DNA of 13,867 bases from contig MHIY01000033.1 in the NCBI GenBank assembly GCA_001817755.1, positions 1 through 13,867 on the forward strand. Reading direction: 5' to 3'. Both the position numbers and the translations under genes were made by a program. The notes under the pieces are model-generated. The model saw nothing but the letters and a program-made list of their open reading frames with translations, was not told the DNA's origin and did no database searches. Shown here in pieces: positions 1 through 6,555 of this stretch. This DNA comes from Candidatus Colwellbacteria bacterium RIFCSPLOWO2_01_FULL_48_10 (GTDB lineage Bacteria > Patescibacteriota > Minisyncoccia > UBA6257 > Colwellbacteraceae). Position 1 is the stretch's first letter. The number at the start of each line of letters is the position of its first letter.

Positions 1-1313
1 CCAGTTCCGTTCACGGTCAGGGTAAAGGCGCTATCTCCCGCCGTTTTGGAAGTTGGCGAGATAGAAGTGGTCGTCGGCACGGGGTTGTTCACCGTTAGGA
101 CTTGGGCGTTGGACGTCCCGCCTCCGGGAGTTCCGTTGGTCACGGTGATATTGAAAGTTCCGCTAGTCGTAAGATCAGACGCGAGGATGGAGGCGGTCAG
201 TTGGGTAGTCGAGACAAAGGTTGTGGTGCGGGCCAGTCCGGCAAAGTTAACAACCGAGGTTGGAATAAAATTCGTGCCGTTCACGGTTAACGTGAAGGTC
301 GCATCGCCTGCGTTTTTGGAAGTTGGCGAAACCGAGGTTGTGGTCGGAACCGGATTTGCTATGGTAACCGTCGGAGATGAGAGAATATTGGTCAGAGTCC
401 CGTCGTCTGAAGACCGAGATTGAGTGGTAAATGTATAGACACCGCTTGTGGAGGGAGCGGTAACACCGCTCGTTCCGCCGCCGGAGCCGTACGTAACGGT
501 AATAGTCTGCCCAACTGTGAGCGCAAGGGAATTGATGCTGATCGTGTTGCCGGTAAATGTCGGCACTACGCCGGAACTGCCGCCGATCTGAAAATTATCC
601 ACCCACGCAGTGGTATTGGCCATTGCAGACAGGTTGGCGATCTTCAGCCCGAAGCTGGCCACGGACGTTCTCGTACCGCTCAAAGCAAAATCGACATGGG
701 TCCACGTATTCGCCGGTATGGCCTTGCCCAAAGAAGGGGTTGCGATCGGGCTCGCAATATTGGTGTTATTGTCATAGGCAAACTGCAGATCGCCGTTGTT
801 GATGGGAGAGTTGGTCCTTATCCAGAACCCGACCCTCGTGTGAGAAGACCAATCTTGAGCAGTTATATTGTGATACCAAGTGCCGTTGTTACTATCGGAA
901 CTGTTCACGCACTTCACCGAACCGGTCCCTTCGTGTTTGACAACTGTATCTATAGAAAACGCGCCGCTACAGGCTTTTGGATTAGTGGTTCGGTGATTCC
1001 AGCCGGTCAGACTGTCGGCGGAATCGAGTACTATGCCCACGGTGCCGGTAGTTGAAACGGTTGTGTAGCCGGCGATTCCCGCAACGCCCTGCGGGGCGCT
1101 CCAACCGGAGGGAACAGTGATAGAAATCCCTCCGCTGTCCATCGTTTCGGTTGCGGTATAAGTGAAGGTGTATGTCCCGCCGGTGGAACCAACAGTAGTG
1201 GTTATGGGGCTGACAATATTGGTCCCGGAACCATCGGCCGCAAGAACTATCTGCGCCGCAACAAGAAATACAAAAAAAGAGACTGGAATCAGCTTTTTGA
1301 ATAGGTTAGTCAT
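1..1313 (-). CDS. Secreted IPT/TIG-repeat surface protein, N-terminal part (runs off left edge)
   Basis: The minus strand is open from the ATG at 1313 to the window edge: 437 full codons with no stop. Residues 1-25 form a signal peptide (lysines at 6-7, a hydrophobic core, then QIVLA-A). A beta-rich segment follows, then about residues 94-244 resemble a carbohydrate-binding jelly roll (GWNHRTT, VGFWIR, TWTHVDF, WVDNFQIG). Residues 245-320 form another Ig-like domain, and from 320 IPT/TIG-like repeats begin. NPVPTTTS recurs at residues 320 and 410, a 90-residue period that is also visible in the DNA (44-59 against 314-329). Such proteins are extracellular and often adhesive or glycan-binding; the ligand is unknown. 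No Shine-Dalgarno site is present; a TACAAT box lies 7 nt before the ATG. The plus-strand open frames here (46-423, 420-1055) are shadows. Reading frame and export are well supported; the jelly-roll call is tentative. Confidence 0.85.
   Translation of the reverse strand, partial: MTNLFKKLIPVSFFVFLVAAQIVLAADGSGTNIVSPITTTVGSTGGTYTFTYTATETMDSGGISITVPSGWSAPQGVAGIAGYTTVSTTGTVGIVLDSADSLTGWNHRTTNPKACSGAFSIDTVVKHEGTGSVKCVNSSDSNNGTWYHNITAQDWSSHTRVGFWIRTNSPINNGDLQFAYDNNTNIASPIATPSLGKAIPANTWTHVDFALSGTRTSVASFGLKIANLSAMANTTAWVDNFQIGGSSGVVPTFTGNTISINSLALTVGQTITVTYGSGGGTSGVTAPSTSGVYTFTTQSRSSDDGTLTNILSSPTVTIANPVPTTTSVSPTSKNAGDATFTLTVNGTNFIPTSVVNFAGLARTTTFVSTTQLTASILASDLTTSGTFNITVTNGTPGGGTSNAQVLTVNNPVPTTTSISPTSKTAGDSAFTLTVNGT
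44..329 (-). repeat. Direct repeat, 270-nt period, coding for tandem IPT/TIG modules
   Basis: The 16-base string at 44-59 recurs exactly at 314-329, and the flanks (17-59 and 282-329) are clearly similar. The 270-nt period equals 90 codons and encodes two successive IPT/TIG-like modules that begin NPVPTTTS. More copies probably lie beyond the left edge. Confidence 0.75.
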
Positions 1314-1320
1314 TAGGTTA

Positions 1321-1326
1321 ATTGTA
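1321..1326 (-). promoter_or_regulatory. -10 box for the TIG-repeat gene
   Basis: Minus-strand TACAAT lies 7 nt upstream of the ATG at 1313, with no Shine-Dalgarno site between. This geometry predicts a leaderless or nearly leaderless mRNA. I see no good -35. Confidence 0.4.
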
Positions 1327-1441
1327 CTCTATTTGACAATCGATACCTCGAAATTGACTTCCAAGCGAGCATTTAAATTAAAGATTGGAAATGCGAAGTT
1401 ATTTTTATGGCCCATCGTGGACGTCAGAACCTTTTAATGTT

Positions 1442-1447
1442 TAGATA
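1442..1447 (+). promoter_or_regulatory. Possible -10 box for the PQ-loop-like gene
   Basis: TAGATA lies 6 nt before the ATG at 1454, the same spacing as at other genes in the window. The box is weak on its own and is supported mainly by that recurring geometry. Confidence 0.3.
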
Positions 1448-1453
1448 GTGAGT

Positions 1454-2044
1454 ATGGATATAAAAATAATCCTCACTATCATTGCTACAGTTATTGGAGT
1501 TGCGGCCTTCTTCCCATATTTGAGGGACACTATTTTACTCAAAACCAAACCCCACGCTTACACTTGGCTTATTTGGGCTCTGACACAAGGAACAGCGGTC
1601 GTTGGTATATGGTATGGCGGTGGCGGTTGGGGTGCGCTGAATCTAACAGTAGGAACGATTTTTGTTATCGGTGTTTTTCTATTTTCCTTGAGATATGGGA
1701 CCAGAAATATAACCAAAGGCGATACCGCCATTTTGATCACTGCCTTATCCGCAATAATTATTTGGTGGCAATTAGATAAACCGCTTGTTTCTGTAATCAT
1801 GATTTCAGCAATAGATGTTATCGGATACATCCCTAGTTTTAGGAAATCATATATGGAACCTTGGAGTGAGACGCTTACAACTTGGATGGCTTTTACTATT
1901 TCAAATTTATTGGCGATACTGTCATTAAGCGAATACAACTTGCTTACCACAACATATTTGGTTGCTATAATATTAGCCAATATCGCATTATTTTCTTTCT
2001 GTTCTTATAGAAGAAAATATATCCCAAGGCCTCAATCAATCTAA
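1454..2044 (+). CDS. Multi-pass membrane protein with two PQ-loop/SWEET-like repeats
   Basis: A 196-residue, very hydrophobic protein with about six to seven membrane segments. Two similar blocks stand out: FPYLRDTILLKTKPHAYTW at about residues 20-38 and IPSFRKSYMEPWSETLTTW at about 126-144. Each has Pro-x-x-Arg, a polar stretch and Trp, then a hydrophobic helix. That duplicated layout is like PQ-loop/SemiSWEET proteins, which are small-solute transporters, but the sequence is far from classical members, so transport is inference. The ATG at 1454 is chosen over a GTG at 1448 because the TAGATA box then lies 6 nt upstream. The C-terminus is basic (YRRKYIPRPQ) and probably cytoplasmic. It converges on the DUF2000 gene with a 17-nt gap and no terminator. 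Confidence 0.75.
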   Translation: MDIKIILTIIATVIGVAAFFPYLRDTILLKTKPHAYTWLIWALTQGTAVVGIWYGGGGWGALNLTVGTIFVIGVFLFSLRYGTRNITKGDTAILITALSAIIIWWQLDKPLVSVIMISAIDVIGYIPSFRKSYMEPWSETLTTWMAFTISNLLAILSLSEYNLLTTTYLVAIILANIALFSFCSYRRKYIPRPQSI

Positions 2045-2061
2045 ACGCTCTTTCTCAACGC

Positions 2062-2484
2062 CTATTTCCAAAGACTGAATTTCTTGGTCAGAATCTTTAT
2101 CTCGTCCTTGTCGCCGAAGATTCCAATCCCTAAATACTCTACGTCTTTATCTTCTTTGGCGGAAAGAATTGTCTGTATCTCAGTGTCATCAGTCGCGTCA
2201 ATCATTTCCCTGATGAAAGCCATAGATTCCATGCCTGAGCCCCTCACCTCCTTCATGCAGTCGGCCATCTGTTCCGGCTTGGCGGAGAGAACAACAATCG
2301 CATATTGGGTGTTCCGAGGATACTGTACACCATCCTTAGTTATGAAAAATTCCCCCGTGCCGAAGCCTACGCCCACTTTATTGCCGAAATAAGCGCTCAC
2401 GTGGGCGACCGTATTCAAAACCTGCCAGTGCGGCAAGTCATTCCTGACAATTATCGAAATCTTTCGGTTAAAATCTTGGGGCAT
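2062..2484 (-). CDS. DUF2000 family protein (peptidyl-tRNA hydrolase II-like fold)
   Basis: A 140-residue protein. It begins with an IVVRNDLPHWQVLN segment (residues 11-24), the usual DUF2000 opening, continues through YAIVVLSA and SMAFIREMIDATDD, and ends with LGIGIFGDKDEIKILTKKF (about 117-135), the usual closing block. DUF2000 proteins share a fold with Pth2-type peptidyl-tRNA hydrolases, but their activity is not established, so none is claimed. It is the last gene of the minus-strand operon, 16 nt after the coiled-coil gene. An AGGA lies 9 nt before the ATG, in keeping with translation from a polycistronic mRNA. Family assignment is fairly sure. Confidence 0.75.
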   Translation of the reverse strand: MPQDFNRKISIIVRNDLPHWQVLNTVAHVSAYFGNKVGVGFGTGEFFITKDGVQYPRNTQYAIVVLSAKPEQMADCMKEVRGSGMESMAFIREMIDATDDTEIQTILSAKEDKDVEYLGIGIFGDKDEIKILTKKFSLWK

Positions 2485-2500
2485 TGTCTTTTATCCTATT

Positions 2501-2767
2501 TCAGTAACGCTTTCTAATCCACCATTTCTTAATTGGCGGGATAGACAAAGTTGATAATAGATAACCGATCGTTGGGATGAGCGCATTTAAAAAATAGTTT
2601 TCGATGCCGATAAACAATAAAGCAACTGATGCAGTAAGATATGTAATAGTCGCGATTAGAAAAACTCTAAGCACACTCGTTTCCCAGGCCTTATCCGCCT
2701 CAACACGTTTGTTGCGTTCTTTGACTGCTAATAACTCTTCTTCGATTTTCTGTAAGCGTTCTTCCAT
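2501..2767 (-). CDS. Small coiled-coil protein with two transmembrane helices
   Basis: An 88-residue protein. Residues 1-30 are charged and heptad-like (MEERLQKIEEELLAVKERNK), predicting a short coiled coil. Two hydrophobic helices follow at about 33-53 and 60-76, with a basic tail (KKWWIRKRY). Both ends should face the cytoplasm, and the coiled coil suggests oligomerisation. I do not recognise a named family. It starts 3 nt after the cutA stop (TAG-CAT-ATG), so translation is probably coupled, and it ends in TGA 16 nt before the DUF2000 gene. Confidence 0.7.
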   Translation of the reverse strand: MEERLQKIEEELLAVKERNKRVEADKAWETSVLRVFLIATITYLTASVALLFIGIENYFLNALIPTIGYLLSTLSIPPIKKWWIRKRY

Positions 2768-2770
2768 ATG

Positions 2771-3085
2771 CTAATTTAATTCACCAATAATCCAATCAAA
2801 ATATTTCTTATTGGAACTAACGGGAATCTTAACTATACACGGAACAGTATATGAGTGGATTTTCTCTGTCTCGCGAACAACCTTATTGTAATTTTTGTTA
2901 ATCGTCTTGGCGATCAAGACAAATTCTTTCTCATCGGCGATCTTACCCTTCCAATGATACATGCTTTCAATTGGTCCAAGAATATTTGCGCAGGCAATCA
3001 GCTTTCTTTTGAGTAAATACAAGGCAATCTTTTTAGCCTCAGCTTTAGTTCGATTAGTTATGTAGATATAAATAAAATTGGTCAT
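2771..3085 (-). CDS. cutA: CutA1-like divalent-cation tolerance protein
   Basis: 104 residues, the usual length of CutA1, a trimeric ferredoxin-like protein linked to copper tolerance and of uncertain biochemical role. Family features in order: a first strand FIYIYITN, a helix with AKKIALYLLKRKLIACANIL (the conserved Ala-Cys-Ala-Asn block near residue 32), SMYHWKGKI (about 41-49), a Glu-rich turn, HSYTVPCIVKIPV (about 77-89) and a final YFDWI. The gene is preceded by the SRPBCC-DUF6176 stop with a single base between, so it is cotranscribed and likely translationally coupled. It is noticeably AT-rich by eye. Confidence 0.9.
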   Translation of the reverse strand: MTNFIYIYITNRTKAEAKKIALYLLKRKLIACANILGPIESMYHWKGKIADEKEFVLIAKTINKNYNKVVRETEKIHSYTVPCIVKIPVSSNKKYFDWIIGELN

Positions 3086-3086
3086 T

Positions 3087-3878
3087 TTATAAATCCTTCA
3101 TGACCTCCCGGAGCTCGTCGCGGATCATGCTCATTTCGAGCTTCATATCTACACGGGAATCTGGAGCTTCTTTGTCAAAACATTCGTTGCATAACTCAAT
3201 ATATTTCTTGTCGTCTGGGTCTTGAGATTGTAATAAATGAGAAGCTCCTTCGCCTTGAATGTTATACCAATAAAGATATTCATCCTCACCTCGTTTCTCG
3301 TAGAAGATACTTTCCACGAACATCTTCTCGGCCTTAAAGGCTTCCTTCTGTCTCGGTACTGATTCTCGAATGTGTTTGACTAATTCTTGAACTTTCTCAC
3401 TTTTCCCTCTTTTCATTTTGAACCTGGTGAGTTCTACCATTAATCTCTGTGGCTGAGTTTTATCAGGAGCATAGCCATTTTCTATTACTGATTTTAATTT
3501 ATCTAGGTGAGCTTGGGCAAAAGGACCTGATAAGTCGCTATTGTCGTCCATCCATACTAAAAAGGTAAGCTTAGTTCTGTTTTCTCCGAGTGGTGTGAAA
3601 GTGTAGCGAACGTGACATGGGTTATTCTTCTTTTTTATCTCGAACAGTTTGTGCGGTTCGAATTTAACCATCTCATATTCATTGAGTTCGGAGAAATCAG
3701 GTTTACCCGGCACAACCCTTCGATTTCGATAAAGCGTACCCAGTTTTACTGGCCAAGTATTTGTTTCTTCCATTATTATCGAATCAATCCACTTATGGGT
3801 GTTTTGAGGATTGATGGCGAACTCAAACACCTCCGCCGCGGGCCGATCTATCTCGATCGAAAGTTCGTTTTGTTTCAT
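3087..3878 (-). CDS. SRPBCC (START-like) domain fused to a DUF6176-like domain
   Basis: 263 residues. Residues 1 to about 140 look like an SRPBCC/polyketide-cyclase hydrophobic-cavity domain: IEIDRPAAEVFEFAINPQN, then KWIDSI, YRNRRVVPGKPDFSE, the RYTFTPLGENRTKLTF strand pair and a long C-terminal helix. Residues from about 147 resemble DUF6176: VELTRFKMKRGKSEKVQEL, VESIFYEKRGEDEYLYWYN (about 188-206) and a Cys-x2-Cys (CNEC, 230-233). Function is unknown; SRPBCC domains bind small hydrophobic ligands. The ATG at 3878 is preferred over a TTG at 3884 because an extended -10 lies 8 nt upstream of it. First gene of the operon with cutA, the coiled-coil protein and DUF2000. Confidence 0.75.
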   Translation of the reverse strand: MKQNELSIEIDRPAAEVFEFAINPQNTHKWIDSIIMEETNTWPVKLGTLYRNRRVVPGKPDFSELNEYEMVKFEPHKLFEIKKKNNPCHVRYTFTPLGENRTKLTFLVWMDDNSDLSGPFAQAHLDKLKSVIENGYAPDKTQPQRLMVELTRFKMKRGKSEKVQELVKHIRESVPRQKEAFKAEKMFVESIFYEKRGEDEYLYWYNIQGEGASHLLQSQDPDDKKYIELCNECFDKEAPDSRVDMKLEMSMIRDELREVMKDL

Positions 3879-3886
3879 ATACAATA

Positions 3887-3895
3887 ATTATATCA
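3887..3895 (-). promoter_or_regulatory. Extended -10 (TGATATAAT) of the SRPBCC-cutA operon
   Basis: A perfect minus-strand TGnTATAAT lies 8 nt before the ATG at 3878, predicting a transcript that starts at or next to the start codon. It is the only good promoter seen for the four-gene minus-strand operon. Confidence 0.6.
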
Positions 3896-3951
3896 GAACC
3901 TGACGCTATTAGATTGCTGGGTTGGTCTTCTGTGTGCTTTTCTTTTCCCAC

Positions 3952-3980
3952 TTGGTCTTACATTAAATACCATCTATCAT
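3952..3980 (+). promoter_or_regulatory. Promoter of rsmE (TTGGTC-17-TATCAT)
   Basis: A -35-like TTGGTC (3952-3957) is 17 nt from TATCAT (3975-3980), which is 6 nt before the rsmE ATG at 3987. There is no Shine-Dalgarno site, so the mRNA is predicted to be leaderless. Confidence 0.5.
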
Positions 3981-3986
3981 ATTCAC

Positions 3987-4676
3987 ATGCGCCTGCACAG
4001 ATTTATACGGCTGATCGACCTATCCCCCGGCAAGATGCGACTCGACGACGAGGAATTGTTTAACCAGGTTAAAAATGTTTTTCGGCTGGAGCCTGGTGAT
4101 AAAATAATCCTCGCTAACGGCAAGGGTAGCGAAGGAACGGCGGAAATAAGATCATTTTATAAACATGGCATCGAACTGGAGATTTTAAACATCGACGAAA
4201 AATCATCGGCCAGCAAAAAAACCGTCCTATATCTCGCGATCATCAAAAAAGACAATTTCGAACTCGCGGTCCAAAAAGCGGTCGAATGCGGAATCGGAAA
4301 AATCGTCCCGATGATCACCGACCGGATAGTCAAGCTCAACCTGAACATGGACCGCCTTAAAAAAATTTCCATCGAAGCGGCCGAGCAGTCCGGACGGGCC
4401 GATATCCCGGAGATATCGGAACCCATTAAATTCAGCGAAGCGCTAGGAGCGGCCCGCGGGACGAACCTATTCTTCGATATGGGCGGAGAGCCCATCGCAA
4501 ACATTATGGATAAAAACCAAACCGAGATTGGGGCGTGGATAGGCCCCGAAGGGGGCTGGAGCGAGAGCGAACTCGTAATGGCGAAGCAAAAAGGATTTAA
4601 GACGGCTTCGCTCGGCGCAACAACCTTCCGCGCAGAAACCGCGGCGATAGTGGGGGCGTATTTAATATCAAACTGA
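3987..4676 (+). CDS. rsmE: 16S rRNA (uracil-1498-N3)-methyltransferase RsmE
   Basis: 229 residues, close to the usual RsmE length. RsmE uses SAM to methylate N3 of U1498 in the decoding region of 16S rRNA and has a SPOUT (trefoil-knot) fold. Visible motifs: MRLHRFI start with an N-terminal PUA-like part, EQSGR (133-137), IGPEGGWSESE (185-195) and LGATTFRAETA (209-219), the knot and SAM site; the usual wording of the last is LG-x-RILR-x-ETA, so the middle is changed here. It has its own promoter, shared intergenically with the divergent SRPBCC operon, and ends in TGA, which shows UGA is read as stop. Confidence 0.95.
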   Translation: MRLHRFIRLIDLSPGKMRLDDEELFNQVKNVFRLEPGDKIILANGKGSEGTAEIRSFYKHGIELEILNIDEKSSASKKTVLYLAIIKKDNFELAVQKAVECGIGKIVPMITDRIVKLNLNMDRLKKISIEAAEQSGRADIPEISEPIKFSEALGAARGTNLFFDMGGEPIANIMDKNQTEIGAWIGPEGGWSESELVMAKQKGFKTASLGATTFRAETAAIVGAYLISN

Positions 4677-4742
4677 GTTGGGGGGCCGCTCGCTAGCTTC
4701 TGTCACGTATCGTTGTGTTATATCAAATCAATTCCGGGGAGG

Positions 4743-4782
4743 CTGATTCATTATGACCGCTATGGCGGTCATAATGAATCAG
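4743..4782. repeat. Perfect 18-bp inverted repeat with TATG loop
   Basis: Left arm 4743-4760 and right arm 4765-4782 are exact reverse complements, separated by TATG. The core is CCGC-TATG-GCGG. No T-tract follows on either strand, so it is not a standard intrinsic terminator, though it could protect the rsmE mRNA 3' end or be a mobile-palindrome copy. Stretches GGGG (4737-4740) and CCCC (4789-4792) could close it further. Confidence 0.8.
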
Positions 4783-4849
4783 AAAATACCCCAATTTCGG
4801 TGCCGCTGACTGTAAATAAGTTACGCGACGGAATTAGCCAGAGTGCTTT

Positions 4850-4858
4850 TGGTATAAT
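4850..4858 (+). promoter_or_regulatory. Extended -10 (TGGTATAAT) of the DUF1761 gene
   Basis: A perfect TGnTATAAT. The expected start of transcription near 4865 gives a roughly 24-nt A-rich leader with no Shine-Dalgarno site before the ATG at 4889. Confidence 0.55.
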
Positions 4859-4888
4859 TAATGCGTCGAAAAAAACTAAATATAAAAA

Positions 4889-5314
4889 ATGATAGTCGAA
4901 ATTAATTATTGGGCGGTTTTGGTGGCTGCGGTTGCGAGCATGGTTATCGGTTTCTTGTGGTACGGACCCATATTCGGAAAGCTGTGGATACGCCTTTCTG
5001 GCTTCACCGCCGAACAGATAAGCGCGGGTAAGACCAAAAGCATGGGCGGAACATACATGATCTCGTTCTTCGGGTCGCTCGCGATGAGCTATGTGCTCGC
5101 GCACGCGCTCATCTTTGCAAGCGAATATCTGCAGATATTCGGCCTAACCGCCGGACTCACCGCAGCCTTCTGGAATTGGTTCGGATTTGTAATGCCGGTA
5201 ACGCTCAGCAACGTGCTGTGGGAAGGGAAATCTTGGAAACTGTGGGTCTTGGGCAACGGCTATTATCTGGTCTCGCTGTCAGTGATGGGAATGATATTGT
5301 CGGTTTGGAACTAA
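4889..5314 (+). CDS. DUF1761 family membrane protein
   Basis: 141 residues with four hydrophobic segments (about 8-26, 55-75, 83-103 and 118-138). The block SMVIGFLWYGPIFGKLW (residues 17-33) is the hallmark of DUF1761, and the LSNVLWEGKSWKLWVLGNGY block near 107-126 is also typical. The family is widespread, of unknown function and located in the cytoplasmic membrane. It is monocistronic as far as can be seen, with an A-rich leader and no Shine-Dalgarno site. Downstream is a 64-nt inverted repeat, then the DoxX promoter. Confidence 0.85.
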   Translation: MIVEINYWAVLVAAVASMVIGFLWYGPIFGKLWIRLSGFTAEQISAGKTKSMGGTYMISFFGSLAMSYVLAHALIFASEYLQIFGLTAGLTAAFWNWFGFVMPVTLSNVLWEGKSWKLWVLGNGYYLVSLSVMGMILSVWN

Positions 5315-5344
5315 CGACTGACGAATTAATCAGCTCAATCTCAC

Positions 5345-5408
5345 CTCAACAACTGTCCGACCCTTCTTCGCTAAAAGCTACGAACGGGCAAGTCGAAAAG
5401 TTGTTGAG
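5345..5408. repeat. 64-nt imperfect palindrome between DUF1761 and DoxX genes
   Basis: CTCAACAACT (5345-5354) is the exact reverse complement of 5399-5408. Within it are partly complementary blocks (CGACCC with GGGCAAGTCG; TTCG with CGAA), so the whole can fold into one long interrupted hairpin. No T-tract follows. It may stabilise or end the DUF1761 mRNA, or be a palindromic repeat remnant. Confidence 0.6.
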
Positions 5409-5433
5409 TGGTTCTGGCTCAAATTCAGCGTTT

Positions 5434-5442
5434 TGGTATAAT
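5434..5442 (+). promoter_or_regulatory. Extended -10 (TGGTATAAT) of the DoxX gene
   Basis: A perfect TGnTATAAT, 7 nt before the ATG at 5450, with no Shine-Dalgarno site. The mRNA is predicted to be leaderless. This decides the start: the in-frame GTG at 5408 lies upstream of the promoter. Confidence 0.65.
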
Positions 5443-5449
5443 ACCGATA

Positions 5450-5881
5450 ATGTTTGGAGATAACTTTTTCTGGAATTTCATGGCGCCTCTGCAGGATTTC
5501 GCAGATTGGGGATTCTTGGGACTGCGGTTAGCATTAGGCGCGATATTTATCTCGCACGGGCTCTCAAAGCACGGCATGTGGAAAGTGGCGCCATCGGAAC
5601 AGATGTCGCGGGGAATGTTGAACACATTAAGATTTCTTTCGGTCGCTGAACCGGTTGGCGCTCTATGCGTCATGTTCGGTCTCTTTACCCAGATTGCCGC
5701 CGCCGGACTCGCCCTCGTGATGATCGGCGCAACTTATTTTAAGATGTTCAAGTGGAAAACCGGCTTCGTGGCCCAAAACAGGCTGGGCTGGGAATTCGAC
5801 CTTATACTTTTCGCTGCCTCGATGGCACTCTTTTTAAACGGTGCCGGCGGCATCTCCCTTGACCGCTTACTATTCTTTTAG
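5450..5881 (+). CDS. DoxX family membrane protein
   Basis: 143 residues with four membrane helices. The DoxX signature is visible: GFLGLRLALGAIFISHGLSK (residues 21-40, with the conserved R and the HG pair), then FLSVAEPVGALCVMFGLFTQ (about 62-81), a third helix and a last helix after NRLGWEFDL. DoxX proteins are four-helix membrane proteins, some linked to thiol or sulphur-oxidation chemistry; no partner is present here, so the role is open. The start at 5450 is chosen from the promoter position. Its stop overlaps the convergent dedA stop by 4 nt, with no terminator between. Confidence 0.85.
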   Translation: MFGDNFFWNFMAPLQDFADWGFLGLRLALGAIFISHGLSKHGMWKVAPSEQMSRGMLNTLRFLSVAEPVGALCVMFGLFTQIAAAGLALVMIGATYFKMFKWKTGFVAQNRLGWEFDLILFAASMALFLNGAGGISLDRLLFF

Positions 5882-6525
5882 TCCTGTTTTGGAGCCGATT
5901 TTTCGGCCAGCTCAGCAGACTTTATGACCTTCTTTTTTGTGAATTGCGAGATGACAACAATGACCGCGAGCAGGAGCAATATAAAACCACCTCTTGAGAT
6001 CCAAACCGAGACCGAGCTCCACGCATAGCCGAAGAAATAGCCGATAAGCGTATAAAAAGCACTCCACGAAAACGCGCTCAACACATTCCAAAAAAGAAAT
6101 TTGCGCCAGTGCATTTTGAAAACTCCGGCCACAAATGGAATAAAAGGCCGGACAACGGCGATAAACCGCCCGATGAAAACGCTCTTGTCACCGTGCCGCT
6201 GGAAATAATCTTCACCCAGCCTGACATAGTCCGTCCTCTTAAAAAATCGGCCGAACTTTTCCGCTATCCACTCGCCGCGCTTCGCGCCGAGATAGAAACT
6301 GATATAATCTCCGACGCAGGCGCCCAACACAGTCGAGACGATCAAGTACGGCAAGCTCAAAAAACCTTGCACGGAGATGAACCCGAGGAAAACAACAACC
6401 AGCGTGCCGGGTATCAGAAGGCCAATGAAAACAACCGATTCGAAAGCGGAGATTAGGAAAACCGCCAAGTAAGCAAACGTGCCTAAGGCTTCCAAATGAG
6501 GAATAAGCGAATTGAGAAATTCCAT
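5878..6525 (-). CDS. DedA/SNARE-associated family membrane protein
   Basis: 215 residues, normal for DedA. Motifs: AFESVVFIGLLIPGT (about 27-41, the re-entrant E...PG region), GACVGDYISFYLGAKRG (about 68-84) and FIGRFIAVVRPFIPFVAG (about 116-133) with the conserved arginines, then F-x2-WN-x-LSAFSW. DedA proteins are membrane transporters or scramblases implicated in undecaprenyl-phosphate recycling and membrane homeostasis. A GTG at 6567 would add 14 residues lying across the promoter, so the ATG at 6525 is chosen. Divergent from the DUF192 gene with overlapping -10 boxes; convergent with DoxX. Confidence 0.88.
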   Translation of the reverse strand: MEFLNSLIPHLEALGTFAYLAVFLISAFESVVFIGLLIPGTLVVVFLGFISVQGFLSLPYLIVSTVLGACVGDYISFYLGAKRGEWIAEKFGRFFKRTDYVRLGEDYFQRHGDKSVFIGRFIAVVRPFIPFVAGVFKMHWRKFLFWNVLSAFSWSAFYTLIGYFFGYAWSSVSVWISRGGFILLLLAVIVVISQFTKKKVIKSAELAEKSAPKQD

Positions 6526-6539
6526 ATAACGTATCTGAT

Positions 6540-6549
6540 TGGTATTATA
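6540..6549. promoter_or_regulatory. Overlapping divergent -10 boxes, dedA and DUF192 genes
   Basis: On the plus strand TGGTATTAT (6540-6548) is an extended -10 with the DUF192 ATG 7 nt downstream. On the minus strand TATAAT occupies 6549-6544, 18 nt before the dedA ATG at 6525. The two hexamers share five positions, so polymerase cannot occupy both at once. Confidence 0.5.
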
Positions 6550-6555
6550 TAACAC

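Larger units (their letters stand above)
4677..4888. other. Intergenic region rsmE to DUF1761 gene
   Basis: 212 nt without a gene. It holds the long hairpin at 4743-4782 and the extended -10 at 4850-4858. Nothing else is recognised; the minus-strand open frame across 4769-5104 is a shadow. Confidence 0.6.

Noticed and set aside
46..1055. Plus-strand open frames (46-423 and 420-1055)
   Set aside because: They lie opposite a continuous minus-strand frame with a signal peptide, domain-like segments and protein-level repeats; their own translations have no recognisable pattern.
4674..4676. Alternative genetic code (UGA as glycine) as found in some CPR phyla
   Set aside because: rsmE and other genes end at TGA exactly where their families end, so UGA is a stop here.
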